DNA of 64,000 bases from Anoplopoma fimbria. Taxonomy: Eukaryota; Chordata; Actinopteri; Perciformes; Anoplopomatidae. The notes under the pieces were generated by a model. It did not search any database and was not told where the DNA came from. It saw only the letters and a list, made by a program, of their open reading frames with translations. The position numbers were made by a program, and so were the translations under genes. Location: assembly GCF_027596085.1 (NCBI RefSeq), contig NC_072467.1, forward strand, positions 16,127,981 through 16,191,980, in the 5' to 3' direction. Of this stretch, positions 9,701 through 18,389 are shown one piece after another (the first letter of the stretch is position 1; each line of letters starts with the position of its first letter).

Positions 9701-11364
9701 GTTTGGGGGCCATGCACGTTCCATTGCTGTCGCAATCCGGTCCAAACTTGAGGCGATGCGCCCGAGAGGCCGCAGCAACATCGCCACCCGGTCCAGACGG
9801 GTGTTGGTGTTTCGCCGCATCCCGGCCAGCTCCCGCTCCAGCATGTCGAACCCGGTTTGCTGGAGCTGCAGGAACGGGTGGTCCTGCGGTCTCATGCTGC
9901 TGCTGCTGCCACGGCGTCTTGCTTGAGGGCGCCGCGCGGCTCCCTCAGCTGCCCCGTGCGCACTGGTCCCGAGGCCAGGGTCTTCTTCCTGAGAAGCTAC
10001 GTGACATTGTTTTGATTTATTTTATGGCTGTGTTACATTTATTAAATGTCAAAAATGATTAAAAAGATTTTCACGAGACATCTCTATTTATGTGAACTTT
10101 ATTTATGTACCTTCGGGTTGGACAGCTGGTGCATCGGGTTGGGTGCCGACCTCTAAGCCCCAAAACCCTCAACACTTTCAGCGGTCAGTGTTGACGCAGC
10201 GATATCCTCTGCTGGCGTGAGGTCCTGGTAACTGCCAGATCCTCCTCCAGTCTTTTGACGTGCTTTCAAGTTGGCCGCAAGCTTGGCCTTGCCTCTTCTC
10301 CTGACGTCGTTGTATCGCTTACGGCAATGGAGAGATGTCCTATTTTGTCCAGCTGCTGAAACAATTACGGCGATTTCCTCCCAAGCCGCTTTCACGGAAG
10401 CAATTTTGGGTGGGTTTCTCCCATCCCCATATAAAGCCAACTCGCGTTCTTTGACTGCTCTGACAAGCACATCGGTATCTTCTGTGGTGAACCTTTCATT
10501 GCGTGCGCCTGGCAAACCCGCCATCATAATAGCAATCCGCCATGGAACATGCGCCGATCGTTCTTAAAGGGGATGCGAGAAAACGCTCTGATTGGTTCAT
10601 TGCACGTTACGCCCAAACCACACCTACGGGTAATTAGGCTGCTTCAGACCAACCCTTTTGACACTTGCGCCACGGCGGAAGTGTCATTTATCCGCCTGTA
10701 AAATAGCGATAGCGCCGTAGAACCGCCCACAAAGCTACTTGCGCTTTGCGCTTTCCCACTTGCGTTTCAGACCGTTAAAATAGGGCCCAGAGGCTCACTT
10801 TTACTCATGACATACTATCTGGCTACAAAGGATTCCATTCACTATGCTAAGCTAAGCTAACCTAGCAGGTGCGCTGCCAGACTATGACATTGCATGCACT
10901 GAGACAAATGCGTTTGCCCACTTATTGACCTCTAGGGGAGACGGTGAATATCCCAATTTTATAAAACGGTGGCGTGTTCCTTTAAAAAAGGACACTAATA
11001 GATGAATAATCCAGAACAAAAAAGGTTTGAAATTGCATGATAACATTGCTGAATTTACTTAGACATGGAATTGTCCTTGTTCAAAGTAATAATAGAAGCT
11101 CCATTAATACTGAAAAAAATATCCACCATTTCAATTTGTGCACTTACCATACGATTGTTCAATCTCTGGAGTGCTACAGCGTGGTGGTGATCTCTCCAAG
11201 ATCACAGTAGAGGTGGTGGAGTCATCAGTCTCATCAGTGGACGTCTCCTGTCTGGACTGAAAGCTAAGTCTCCGTGCCTTCTTTCGCAAAGGAGTTGCTC
11301 CCTGCTGCTTTTTAGGAGTTGAAACATTTTGGACTCTTTTTAGGAGCTGTTTCTTCAGATATTC
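6407..11364 (-). CDS. Uncharacterised teleost multi-exon gene, SAMD3-like type (partial)
   Basis: Five exons can be joined: 11364-11148, 7805-7585, 7182-7038, 6922-6813 and 6715-6407. All junctions are GT-AG and all phases agree, giving about 333 codons with no internal stop. The first exon begins after a 3' splice site, so at least one 5' exon is missing. The N-terminal part is basic and Ser/Thr-rich (RKKARRLSFQSR). The C-terminal part is globular, with FPKEDIDASVMYLMACYYIF and LTYPKCVATLMSVLQTEV. I recall this C-terminus from repeated teleost proteins annotated as sterile-alpha-motif-domain-3-like, but no SAM domain is in the visible exons and the function is unknown. Consistent phases over five exons argue for a maintained or recently active gene. 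It may belong to a multicopy, element-associated family. Confidence 0.68.
6813..6922 (-). CDS. SAMD3-like gene, exon
   Basis: The acceptor AACAG ends at 6923 and the donor GTAAGA starts at 6812. The 110 nt complete a split Ala codon and end on a codon boundary (QQSIALMKALPDLF through EALLHILK), matching the phases on both sides. Confidence 0.68.
7038..7182 (-). CDS. SAMD3-like gene, exon
   Basis: The acceptor TGTTAG ends at 7183 and the donor GTTATT starts at 7037, a weaker donor. The 145 nt begin in phase 0 and leave one base (LMDELRRILDQG through RPPLLDK), which completes the first codon of the next exon. Confidence 0.65.
7262..7560. repeat. Dispersed SINE-like repeat in an intron
   Basis: The run GATGAGACATTAAACCGAGG, a CATTAAAGATCCCATGGCAC tract and GTGCTACACATTGGTGGTGG are landmarks I recall from a common interspersed teleost repeat. 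Here it fills the intron between the 7585 and 7182 exon ends. The family name is not certain and no target duplication was located. Confidence 0.5.
7585..7805 (-). CDS. SAMD3-like gene, exon
   Basis: The acceptor TTTCTAG ends at 7806 and the donor GTAAGC starts at 7584. The 221 nt complete a split Ala codon and end in phase 0 (SDTSDSLQYQARHYKTLQ through ILEAYPCFGELDH). Confidence 0.68.
7857..8167. mobile_element. Short TTAA-target MITE
   Basis: A 303-bp element (7861-8163) has perfect 15-bp inverted ends, AGCTGCCGTCGGCAG, and is flanked by TTAA on both sides (7857-7860 and 8164-8167). TTAA duplication is typical of piggyBac and Kolobok transposons. The element has no coding capacity and must be mobilised in trans. 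It lies in the large intron of the SAMD3-like gene. Confidence 0.85.
9500..9988 (-). CDS. Second exon of the element's Myb-like accessory protein
   Basis: A good acceptor (CTTCTCAG) ends at 9989. The open frame includes QLQQTGFDMLERELAGMRR and runs to a stop at 9500. A possible amphipathic helix (LGRIASSLDRIATAMERAW) is followed by a low-complexity Pro/Ser tract built from repeated PPLLCPF-like units, and then a basic tail rich in RRGRRKRPYRGGR. Such basic tails can act as nuclear localisation signals. The proline-rich part reflects a short tandem repeat around 9620-9690 and may be recent expansion. Confidence 0.5.
   Translation of the reverse strand, partial: EEDPGLGTSAHGAAEGAARRPQARRRGSSSSMRPQDHPFLQLQQTGFDMLERELAGMRRNTNTRLDRVAMLLRPLGRIASSLDRIATAMERAWPPNDPPPPLLCPFPSPLLCPFLPCCAPSSPIPSPSTRSTRSTSSVATPGPSFVGSRRGRRKRPYRGGRK
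10153..10527 (-). CDS. Myb/SANT-like DNA-binding protein of the Harbinger-type element
   Basis: Starts ATG-ATG at 10527-10522. The N-terminal ~85 residues form a Myb/SANT-like (Myb_DNA-bind_5-type) trihelix domain: RFTTEDTDVLVRAVKEREL, SVKAAWEEIAVIVSAAG and a basic third helix CRKRYNDVRRRGKAKLA. In Harbinger transposons such a protein helps bring the transposase to the nucleus and to element ends. The frame ends at TAG in GGGGCTTAG. Shifting one base at the TTTTGGGG run restores an open continuation (GLEVGTQPDAPAVQPE), so a 1-bp indel has probably truncated the protein before its splice donor near 10108. Confidence 0.6.
   Translation of the reverse strand: MMAGLPGARNERFTTEDTDVLVRAVKERELALYGDGRNPPKIASVKAAWEEIAVIVSAAGQNRTSLHCRKRYNDVRRRGKAKLAANLKARQKTGGGSGSYQDLTPAEDIAASTLTAESVEGFGA
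11148..11364 (-). CDS. SAMD3-like gene, first visible exon
   Basis: The acceptor CTTGTCAG ends at 11365 and the donor GTAAGT starts at 11147. The 217 nt begin in phase 0 (EYLKKQLLKRVQNV) and leave one base that completes an Ala codon with the exon 3.3 kb away. The content is basic and Ser/Thr-rich, probably disordered. Confidence 0.65.
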
Positions 11365-11461
11365 CTGACAAGACAGACACAGAACAGGTTGTGTAATAAA
11401 TAACATTAAATAAAATCGTATACAGTAATGAAGGCGTACAAGCAGACACGACTGATGAATA

Positions 11462-11842
11462 GTGTCTTACCCAAAAAATGCTGTATCAGTTAACTGGCTT
11501 GTGATAAATGGTAATAAATACATAACTGAGAAGTCCATGATCCTTGCTAAAGTATTGAATGGTAATATGCCAGAATTTGGACTGGTCAAAAACATATATC
11601 TTGTTGATTCTAGGCTTTATTGTTTGGAATATCAACCATTTCAAACTACATGCTTTGATAGAAATGTCATGGCTTATCAAGTTGAAGTCCCACACCTTGC
11701 ACAGGCCACTGAATTAGCTGATGCTGAAAGGCTGGTTGATTCTACCTCTTATTACACAATCAGCAGCCAGAGCCAAACTTATGTACAAATAAAATACTAT
11801 GTTGAGGATGTAATTGAATTGCACAGTAGTTCAAATGACTAA
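11462..11842 (+). CDS. Uncharacterised 126-codon open frame, possible terminal exon
   Basis: The frame runs without a stop from MSYPKNAVSVNWLVINGNKY to IELHSSSND and lies on the opposite strand to the SAMD3-like gene, just upstream of its first visible exon. The pattern (W-x3-NG-x-KY early, PEFGLVKNIYLVDSRLYCLE, then AYQVEVP) resembles C-terminal segments of repeated uncharacterised teleost proteins that I recall only loosely. No catalytic motif is evident. It could be a terminal exon of a mobile-element-associated gene or a relic. Confidence 0.4.
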   Translation: MSYPKNAVSVNWLVINGNKYITEKSMILAKVLNGNMPEFGLVKNIYLVDSRLYCLEYQPFQTTCFDRNVMAYQVEVPHLAQATELADAERLVDSTSYYTISSQSQTYVQIKYYVEDVIELHSSSND

Positions 11843-12159
11843 CTTGTTCCTAGATTGTTGAAAGCTTTTAATGCTGTCTTGCAATTTTACATAAATTATG
11901 GTGTTTGACGCATAATATTTCAATAGCAGATGAAAATGTGTTTTGCTTTGGTGTTTGCACTGAATCTTTGTGCAATATGGGTTCTTTCCTTGAGGTTATT
12001 TTACATATTTAGTAAACATGCCATGTCATGTAATGTTTATTGCTAAATGGTCTTGGTACGATGAATATAGTTCTAACCTTTATTTGTTAAATGAGATTTA
12101 AGCACAGTGCCCACTCACTTTAACATGATAATGGATGAGCAGATAGTATGTTTTTAAAG

Positions 12160-12775
12160 CCCTGGTCAGCTTATCACTGCAGCTTATGAAAATGTGAAAG
12201 CCTTCTCCGCTAAACTGAAATTGTGGAAAACTCAGCTTTCTGTAAAATATCTCAGCCATTTCACAACATGCAGGTCTCTTGTGGAGGAGGGCACAGCCTT
12301 CAGTGGTGGTGAATATGCCTGTGCTAGTGAAAACCTTCTGCAGGAGTTTGATCAGCGTTTTGCTGACTTCAAGGCACGCTGTGACACTTTCCAGCTGTTT
12401 GCTGACCCCTTCTCAGCTGATGTGGAGAGTGTCCCAAGTATGTTGCAAATGGAACTTATTGACTTGCAGTGCAACAGTGATCTAAAAGCTAAATTCAGAG
12501 AGGCACAGGGAAAAGCAGACATGACTGGACAATTCATGAGAGAATTACTTCCATCCTTCCCTGAGCTGTCAAAAATGTTCAGTCGGGTAATGTGCCTTTT
12601 TGGAAGCACGTATCTGTGTGAAAAACTTTTCTTGACTATGAACTTTAATAAATGCAAGTACTTAGTGATGCCCATGTTGAAGCTGTATCAGAGTTTCTAC
12701 TGTAACCTTGATCAGGGCAAATGTTGCTCAGCTGTGTGAGCAGAAGCGCTGCCAGGTCTCTGGCAAGAAATAGAA
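12160..12775 (+). pseudogene. hAT-derived (GTF2IRD2/ZBED-like) transposase C-terminal relic
   Basis: Reading from about 12162, the frame gives GQLITAAYENVKAFSAKLKL, LLQEFDQRFADFK, DPFSADVESVPSMLQMELI and LFGSTYLCEKLFLTMNFNK, the C-terminal dimerisation region of hAT-family transposases related to GTF2IRD2- and SCAND3-type proteins. Near 12660 the frame shifts: SDAHVEAVSEFLL and later VAQLCEQKRCQVSGKK are recovered only in other frames. The N-terminal zinc finger and catalytic regions are absent. This is a 5'-truncated, frameshifted copy. Confidence 0.8.
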
Positions 12776-13149
12776 TAAAGCACAAATGTATTCAGGGATT
12801 GTATGTGTTGGTTCAGTGCAATGTTTCAATAAGTTATTAAAAACATGGAAATAAAAAAGTAAATTTTCAAAAATATTGCGCTTTCTTGTAGTGCTTGAAC
12901 GTTGAAGTGGCCCTCCTATGAGACGACAATACCAGCAGTGGCCCCAAGCCAAATTGAGTTTGAGACCCCTGGTCAACACGGTATAGTTCAAATTCATGCC
13001 GTAGGGCAAATTCATAACGGTGTACACACAGTCCGTCTAGTGTCTACACCTGTCCAGTACTGCTTTACTGTGGACCTGTGTATCTATAACTTTCAGCATA
13101 GACACCCAAACTAAAAAACAAACCACTACTGATTCAGACACAGTTGTAA

Positions 13150-14701
13150 TTACTTTACCTGTTGGATGTTATCATTGAGGGACTCCGCTAAGGTAAGTAT
13201 TGTAAAATATTGTTGCAATTGTTTCCATGACGTGATGGCTGTTAGTCTGGAGAGACAGTTGTTAAGTCCTATCGAAAGGATAACCTTTTCTGTCCTCAAG
13301 TTAGGTGTTAACTTCTCCAGAACACCTTTCAGATGGTAGCAGCTAGCACCTGGGAAGCACATCCTGAAAGGTAGGTATCTGTGATAGGTTTGAGTCACCC
13401 ACCACTACGATGGGTTTAACCAATTCTAAGTTCCACTTAGAAAAAAAGTAATCAACAGTCGGAGCAATCTTTGTCCAAACTTTTAGGAACAGTAGGCCTA
13501 CTGTTTAAAAATGCTTAAAACATTCAGATAAGTTTTATAAAGGGCGTCAGTCAAGTATTGATTATACAAAAGCTTAAACCATTGATAAAGAGGAGAATAA
13601 GAGGAATATCACAGTGGCTGATCCGTGTTTTTTACAGGATTGGTAAAGAGTAAATGGAGTTGTATAGCGGTGTCCTAGTCTTAAATCTTTGGAAGCCTTT
13701 CCCCCTCCTCCATGTTCAACACCGATTCCCCCTCATTGATATTAACCATTTCTTTTTCCGCGGGATTTGGGTCTCGTGCTCGAGGGATAGGAGACCCCTC
13801 ATCCTTCCCTGAGGATGAGTCATCCATTTGGGGGTGAAAGGAGACGGTGTCCGAAGAGAGTCTCCATTACAGCCATCGTCTGTATCAAGCATGTTTCGGT
13901 GTCTCTATTGGTGAGGGGGTTGACCTTGCTACTGCTGTTTTCATCCCTTCACTCAGATGTTGAAGGTTCTGTGTCTGTCTATTCAGGGTGTCCAAAGATT
14001 GTCTTACAGCATTTGGAGGTAAGTATTCCCTACTGTGAGTCTGGATATCCCGGGGGTATCCTGGGATGTTAGGAGGCTGCCCGGGGGTATCTGAGTTCAT
14101 CCCAGGGGTTCTATCCTTAGGGAGTGGCCTAGTTGGTATACACCTCTGCATAATCGGAGTCACCACTCCTTGGACATATGGGGTAGGTCTCCGGGCCTGG
14201 TTGGACTCAGGTAGGGATGGGAAGCTTTCTTGGTCCATCACAAAGGGGGGCTGAGTAGATGGAATCTCTCGGGGGGATTGCAACATAGACCGTAAGGTGA
14301 TGTAACTGTAAATTTACGTTTATATCTGGTTTTCCCCCAAACCACCGCCATCCGAAGTGCCTCCTGATCGAACTCCTGTAAGTCTACTAGGATTGAGGCT
14401 ATCACTTCATCATAATGGCATCTCAGGATTGCCAAATTCGCCTCTATCCACCTCATAGTGTTTTGTTTCATTTTTTCTGTAGTGTTTTTGCATCCCTGGA
14501 GGGCAGGATCCCTGTTGAGACCGAGTGGTCCAGGATTTCAGAATGATGTAAGGCCTGTAGTAATTTGAAATACTGTTTGGTGAGGGGGAGATTAAAGGGA
14601 TTGGGGTTATTTTCCCCCCTTCCCGTTGACTGATCACCCCAGGCGTTGCCCCTCCCTTGGTTAGTAGGAGGGGCAGGCCTGTTCCATCCTCTCATGACCA
14701 C
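13150..14701 (-). pseudogene. Decayed repeat ORF with SGNH-hydrolase-like domain
   Basis: Pieces appear in order on the minus strand. A Gly/Pro-rich start (14701-14468) with NPFNLPLTKQYFKLLQALHH leads, after a frameshift at about 14470, into NTMRWIEANLAILRCHYDEV (14471-14290). A Pro/Ser-rich linker (14286-13885) follows, then an SGNH-type segment. The latter shows PIVVVGDSNLSQIP near 13400-13427 (block with the nucleophile Ser) in one frame and VILSIGLNNCLSRL (GxNN block) in another (13398-13150). At least three frame breaks exist and the C-terminal part is missing. I recall this arrangement from multicopy teleost proteins, possibly retroelement ORF1-like, but the parent element is not identified. 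Confidence 0.6.
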
Positions 14702-15289
14702 TGAATTTAGTTAAAAGTTACACAAAACTGCTGAATCACTAAATTCCACTAAAACCAAAGGGCAAGGTAAGTCATCTAATACTTTCTGGTTAAAATAATA
14801 AAAAAATAAATTAAAAAGAGTGGGGAAAAGGGATCTATTCGTCCTGCTTATATTTCCAATTAGTCCTTAATTTGCACATTAAAAAGATGGATGCTTTTTA
14901 AAAAAAAAAAAAGCATTTAATACCTAAGGAGTTTTAAAGGTGGGAAACTCCAGGATTTTTAAAGCACCAACGAAGCAGTTGGTAAGTCAGTATTGGTGGT
15001 CACTAACGACCCAATCGTTAGCCAGTTCCTCTATCACTGCAAACTTTGCTCAGAAAAGAGGTTTCAAACCACTCGTGTAAGTTTATGTCAAAACCACGCC
15101 ACACACAAACAAAAGGAGGATGCTGGCCAAACTTTTCGGGCCCGTCTTTCCACTGTCATGAAGTGCTTTTTCGTAGTGCAAAGATGTGCAAAGGTTTGGA
15201 AACAAGAACTAAATAAGTTAAAAGGAATTGTGGAACCCAAGTCCACTTTTACACAAAAATGATCAGTAAGATTGAAAGAATTTAAAAGG

Positions 15290-15331
15290 GAGAGCTTCTA
15301 ACGTTTCACCTAGTCAAGGCTTCTTCAGAGA
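15290..15331 (-). other. CTGAAGA...GAAACG motif, hammerhead-like
   Basis: The minus strand reads CTGAAGA, a short CCT/AGG stem, then GTGAAACGTTAG. This resembles a hammerhead core with one substitution in CUGAUGA. Similar runs are frequent near Penelope-like or related fish repeats. Catalysis is doubtful. The neighbouring 15240-15600 sequence shows no coding potential. Confidence 0.3.
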
Positions 15332-15632
15332 ATCAAGAGCTGATTGAACAAACAGGAATTTATATAGGGAGAGGGAGGAAGGGGTTTGTCCATTTAATCT
15401 AAGGCTTCTGATTGGCCGTTGGCCACTTACCCTTCGAATCACCCTAATTGTCCAGGTGCCCCCTGCTGTTTAGTAGGACTTTCACACCTGAATGTCATTA
15501 AAAAGTCGTGGTTTCTAAAAAGTCACCTATCGTTACCTTAGTTCAATCAAAGAAAAAGGACTGGGGATTTATGTTTATTAAATCATTAAAATAACGTTTA
15601 GACCAGTCTCGGGCTAGGTTAGGTTAGAGGAT

Positions 15633-18364
15633 TTATCCGGGGCCGGATTGCGGGGGCAGCAAGCTAAGGAGGGTCCTCCAGACGTCCTTCTCCCCAGCTA
15701 CACTTTCCAGCTCCTCCTGGGGAACCCCGAGGCGTTCCCAGGCCAGACGAGATATATGATCCCTCCAGCGTGTTCTGGGTCTACCCCGGGGCCTCTTACC
15801 AGTTGGACGAGCGTGGAAAACCTCTAAAGGGAGGCGTCCAGGGGGCATCCTGATCAGATGCCCGAACCACCTCAGCTGGCCCCTTTCGACGCGAAGGAGC
15901 AGCGGCTCTACTCCGAGCTCCCTCCGGATGTCTGAGCTCCTCACCCTATCTCTAAGGCTGAGCCCAGCCACCCTACGAAGGAAGCTTATTTCGGTCGCTT
16001 GTATCCGCGATCTCATTCTTTCGGTCACTACCCAAAGCTCATGACCATAGGTGAGGGTTGGAACGTAGATGGACTGGTAAATCGAGAGCTTTGCCTTACG
16101 GCTCAGCTCCTTCTTCACTGGTACAATGCCCGCATCACTGCTGACGCTGCACCGAACCAGAATCACAAATTACAAATTTGCCTCAGAGGGCTTTACAATC
16201 TGTGCACATGCGACATCCTCTCGGCACAGGCCTGTCCATCTCCCGTTCCATTTTACCCTCACTCTTGAATAAGATCTCAAGATACTTGAACTCCCTCGCT
16301 TGGGGCAGTGACTCACTCCCAACCCAGAGGGTGCAATCCACCGGTTTCCGGAAGAGAACCATGGCCTCAGACTTGGAGGTACTGACTCTCATCCCGCCGC
16401 TTCACACTTGGCTGTGAACCACCCCAGTGCGTGCTGAAGGTCACGTTCTGAAGAAGCCAACAGAACCACATCATCTGCAAAAAGCAGGGATGCGATTCTG
16501 AGGTCCCCAAACCGGGAACTCTCCTCCCCCCGGCTGCGCCTTGAAATCCTGTCCATGAAAATCACAAACAGGATTGGTGACAAGGGGCAGTCCTGGTGGA
16601 ACAAGCACTGGGAACAAGCTCGACTTTGTGCCGAGTATCCGGACACAGCTCTCACTTACAAGGACCGAATGGCTCATAGTAACGCACCAGGTACCCCATA
16701 TTCCCCGCAGTACCCCCCACAGGACTCCCCGAGGGACACGGTCGAAGGCCTTCTCCAAGTCCACAAAACACGTGTAGACTGGATGAGCAAACTACCATGC
16801 CCCCTCCAACAGACCTGCAAGGGTAAAGAGCTGGTCCACTGTTCCACGACCAGGGCGGAATCCGCATTGCTCCTCCTGAATCCGAGGTTCGACAATCGGA
16901 CGGAGCCTCCTTTCCAGCACCCTGGAGTAAACTTTCCCGGGGAGGCTGAGCAGTGTGATGCCCCTATAATTGGAGCACATTCTCCGGAAAAAAAAAAAAA
17001 AAAAAAAAAGGGAACCACCACCCCGGTCTGCCACTCCACAGGCACTGTACCCGACTTCCACACGACAGCCCAACAATGTCCAGAGCCTTTAGCATCTCCG
17101 GTCGAATCTCATCCACTCCTGGCGCCTTGCCGCTGAAGAGCTTTTTAAACTACCTCAACGACCTGTGCCAGGCATATGGAGGAGTCTTCCCCTGAGTCTT
17201 CAGACTCTGCCTCTTCCGCAGAGGACGTGTTGGTCGGGTTCAGGAGTTCCTCAAAGTGCACTTTCCACCGCTCGACAATATCCCCAGTCCAGGTTTGCAG
17301 TTCTCCCCCTCTGCTGAGCACAGCCTGAGAGAAGCCCTGCTTCCCCTTTCTGAGTCGTCTCACGGTTTGCCAGAACTTCCTTGAGGCCATTCGAAAGTGC
17401 TTCTCCATGGCCTCCCCGAACTCCTCCCACACCTGGGTTTTTGCCCCAGCAACTGCCGTAGCTGCAGCCCTTCTGACCAACCGGTACCTGCCTGCTGATT
17501 CAGGAGACCCCTGGCCCAGCCAAGCCCGAAAGGCCTCCTTCTTCAGCTTGACGGCCTCCTTCGCCGCTGGTGTCCACCAGCGGGTTCTCGGATTGCTGCC
17601 ACGACAGGCACCGATCGCCTTCCGACCACAACTTCTAGCAGCAGCTTCCACAATGGAGGATCTGAACATGGCCCACTCGGATTCCATGTCCCCAGCCTCC
17701 CCCGGGATGCACGAGAAATTATTCCGGAGGTGGGAGTTGAAGACCTCGCGGACAGGGTCCTCAGCCAGACGTTCCCCGTTCACCCTCACCACATGTTTGG
17801 GTTTACCGTGTCTGTCCGGCAGCCTCCCCCGCCACCTGATCCAACTCACCACCAGGTGGTGATCAGGTGACAGCTCTTCACCCGAGTGTCCAAGACATAC
17901 GGCCGCAGGTCTGATGGCAAAACTACAAAGTCGATCATAGACCTTTGGCCTAGGGTGTTCTGGTACCAAGTACACTTATGAACCTCCCTATGCTCAAACA
18001 TGGTGTTTGTTATGGACAGTCCATGACTAGCACAGAAGTCCAACAACAAAGCACCACTCGGGTTCAGATCGGGCAGGCCGTTCCTCCCAATCACACCCCT
18101 CCAGGTTTCTCCATCGTTAACCACATGAGCGTTGAAGTCTCCCAGAAGAACTATGGAGTCCCCAGCTGGCTCCCTTTCCAGAACACCACCCAAGGACTCC
18201 AAGAAGGCTGCGTACTCCGAACTGCCGTTTGGTGCATAGGCACAAACGACAGTCAGAGACTTGCCCCTCGCGATTCGCAGTCACAGGGAGGCGACCCTCT
18301 CGTTCTCCGGGGAAAACTCCAAAACAGCGGCGCTCAGCCTGGGGCTCATGAGTATCCCCACTCC
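15633..18364 (-). mobile_element. Rex3-like (RTE-type) non-LTR retrotransposon, near full length, frameshifted
   Basis: Minus-strand blocks appear in order. They are the endonuclease (LLGDFNAH near 18140, [29 protein letters not shown]), a linker region (17145-17850), the reverse transcriptase (SNYRGITLLSLPGKVYSRVL, CGFRPGRGTVDQL, KAFDRVPRGVLWGVLR, PLSPILFVIFMDRISR, LLFADDVVLLASS), and a C-terminal region (LTYGHELWVVTERM through GKRPRGRPRTRWRDH). Two sequences match the Rex3 PCR primer sites as I recall them: GGTGACAAGGGGCAGTCCTG near 16574 and the complement of TGGCAGACCGGGGTGGTGGT near 17015. The blocks lie in several frames, so the copy is inactive. A 22-base A run at 16989-17010 (T on the coding strand) interrupts the start of the RT. 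Confidence 0.82.
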
Positions 18365-18385
18365 GGAAAAGGAGTGGGGATACTC
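18350..18385. repeat. 15-bp perfect inverted repeat at the retrotransposon 5' end
   Basis: GAGTATCCCCACTCC (18350-18364) is followed by a 6-base loop and its exact inverse complement (18371-18385). The first arm belongs to the Rex3-like reading frame and the second lies in the flank. It may mark an inverted snap-back at the 5' truncation point. Confidence 0.8.
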
Positions 18386-18389
18386 CTTA

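Larger units (their letters stand above)
8442..10788 (-). mobile_element. Harbinger-type element carrying only a Myb-like gene
   Basis: Ends are GGGCCCTATCTT (left) and the inverse of GGGCCCTATTTT (right), flanked by the 3-bp duplication AGA (8439-8441 and 10789-10791). Subterminal regions are rich in GGCGCAAGT-type and AAGCGCAAG-type repeats. The 2.35-kb interior encodes, on the minus strand, a Myb/SANT-like protein in two exons and no recognisable DDE nuclease. PIF/Harbinger elements normally carry both genes and make 3-bp duplications, so this looks like a transposase-less derivative. The class is inferred from the Myb-like gene and the duplication length. Confidence 0.6.
8226..10987. repeat. 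Long-armed foldback element split by a later insertion
   Basis: The segment from about 8226 to 8360 (CACCATTTTATAAAATTGGA through CGCTAGGTTAGCTT) reappears inverted at about 10850-10987. The arms are roughly 130 bp and diverged by substitutions and small indels. Inside the arms, the Harbinger-type element (8442-10788) with its own target duplication has been inserted, so the foldback is the older layer. Confidence 0.75.

Noticed and set aside
9439..10062. 207-codon plus-strand frame
   Set aside because: It is antisense to the Myb-like second exon and its Pro-rich tandem tract. It shows no recognisable domain.
16555..17862. Long plus-strand frames opposite the Rex3-like element
   Set aside because: They are antisense to the reverse transcriptase and linker blocks, contain the A-run and show no known domain.
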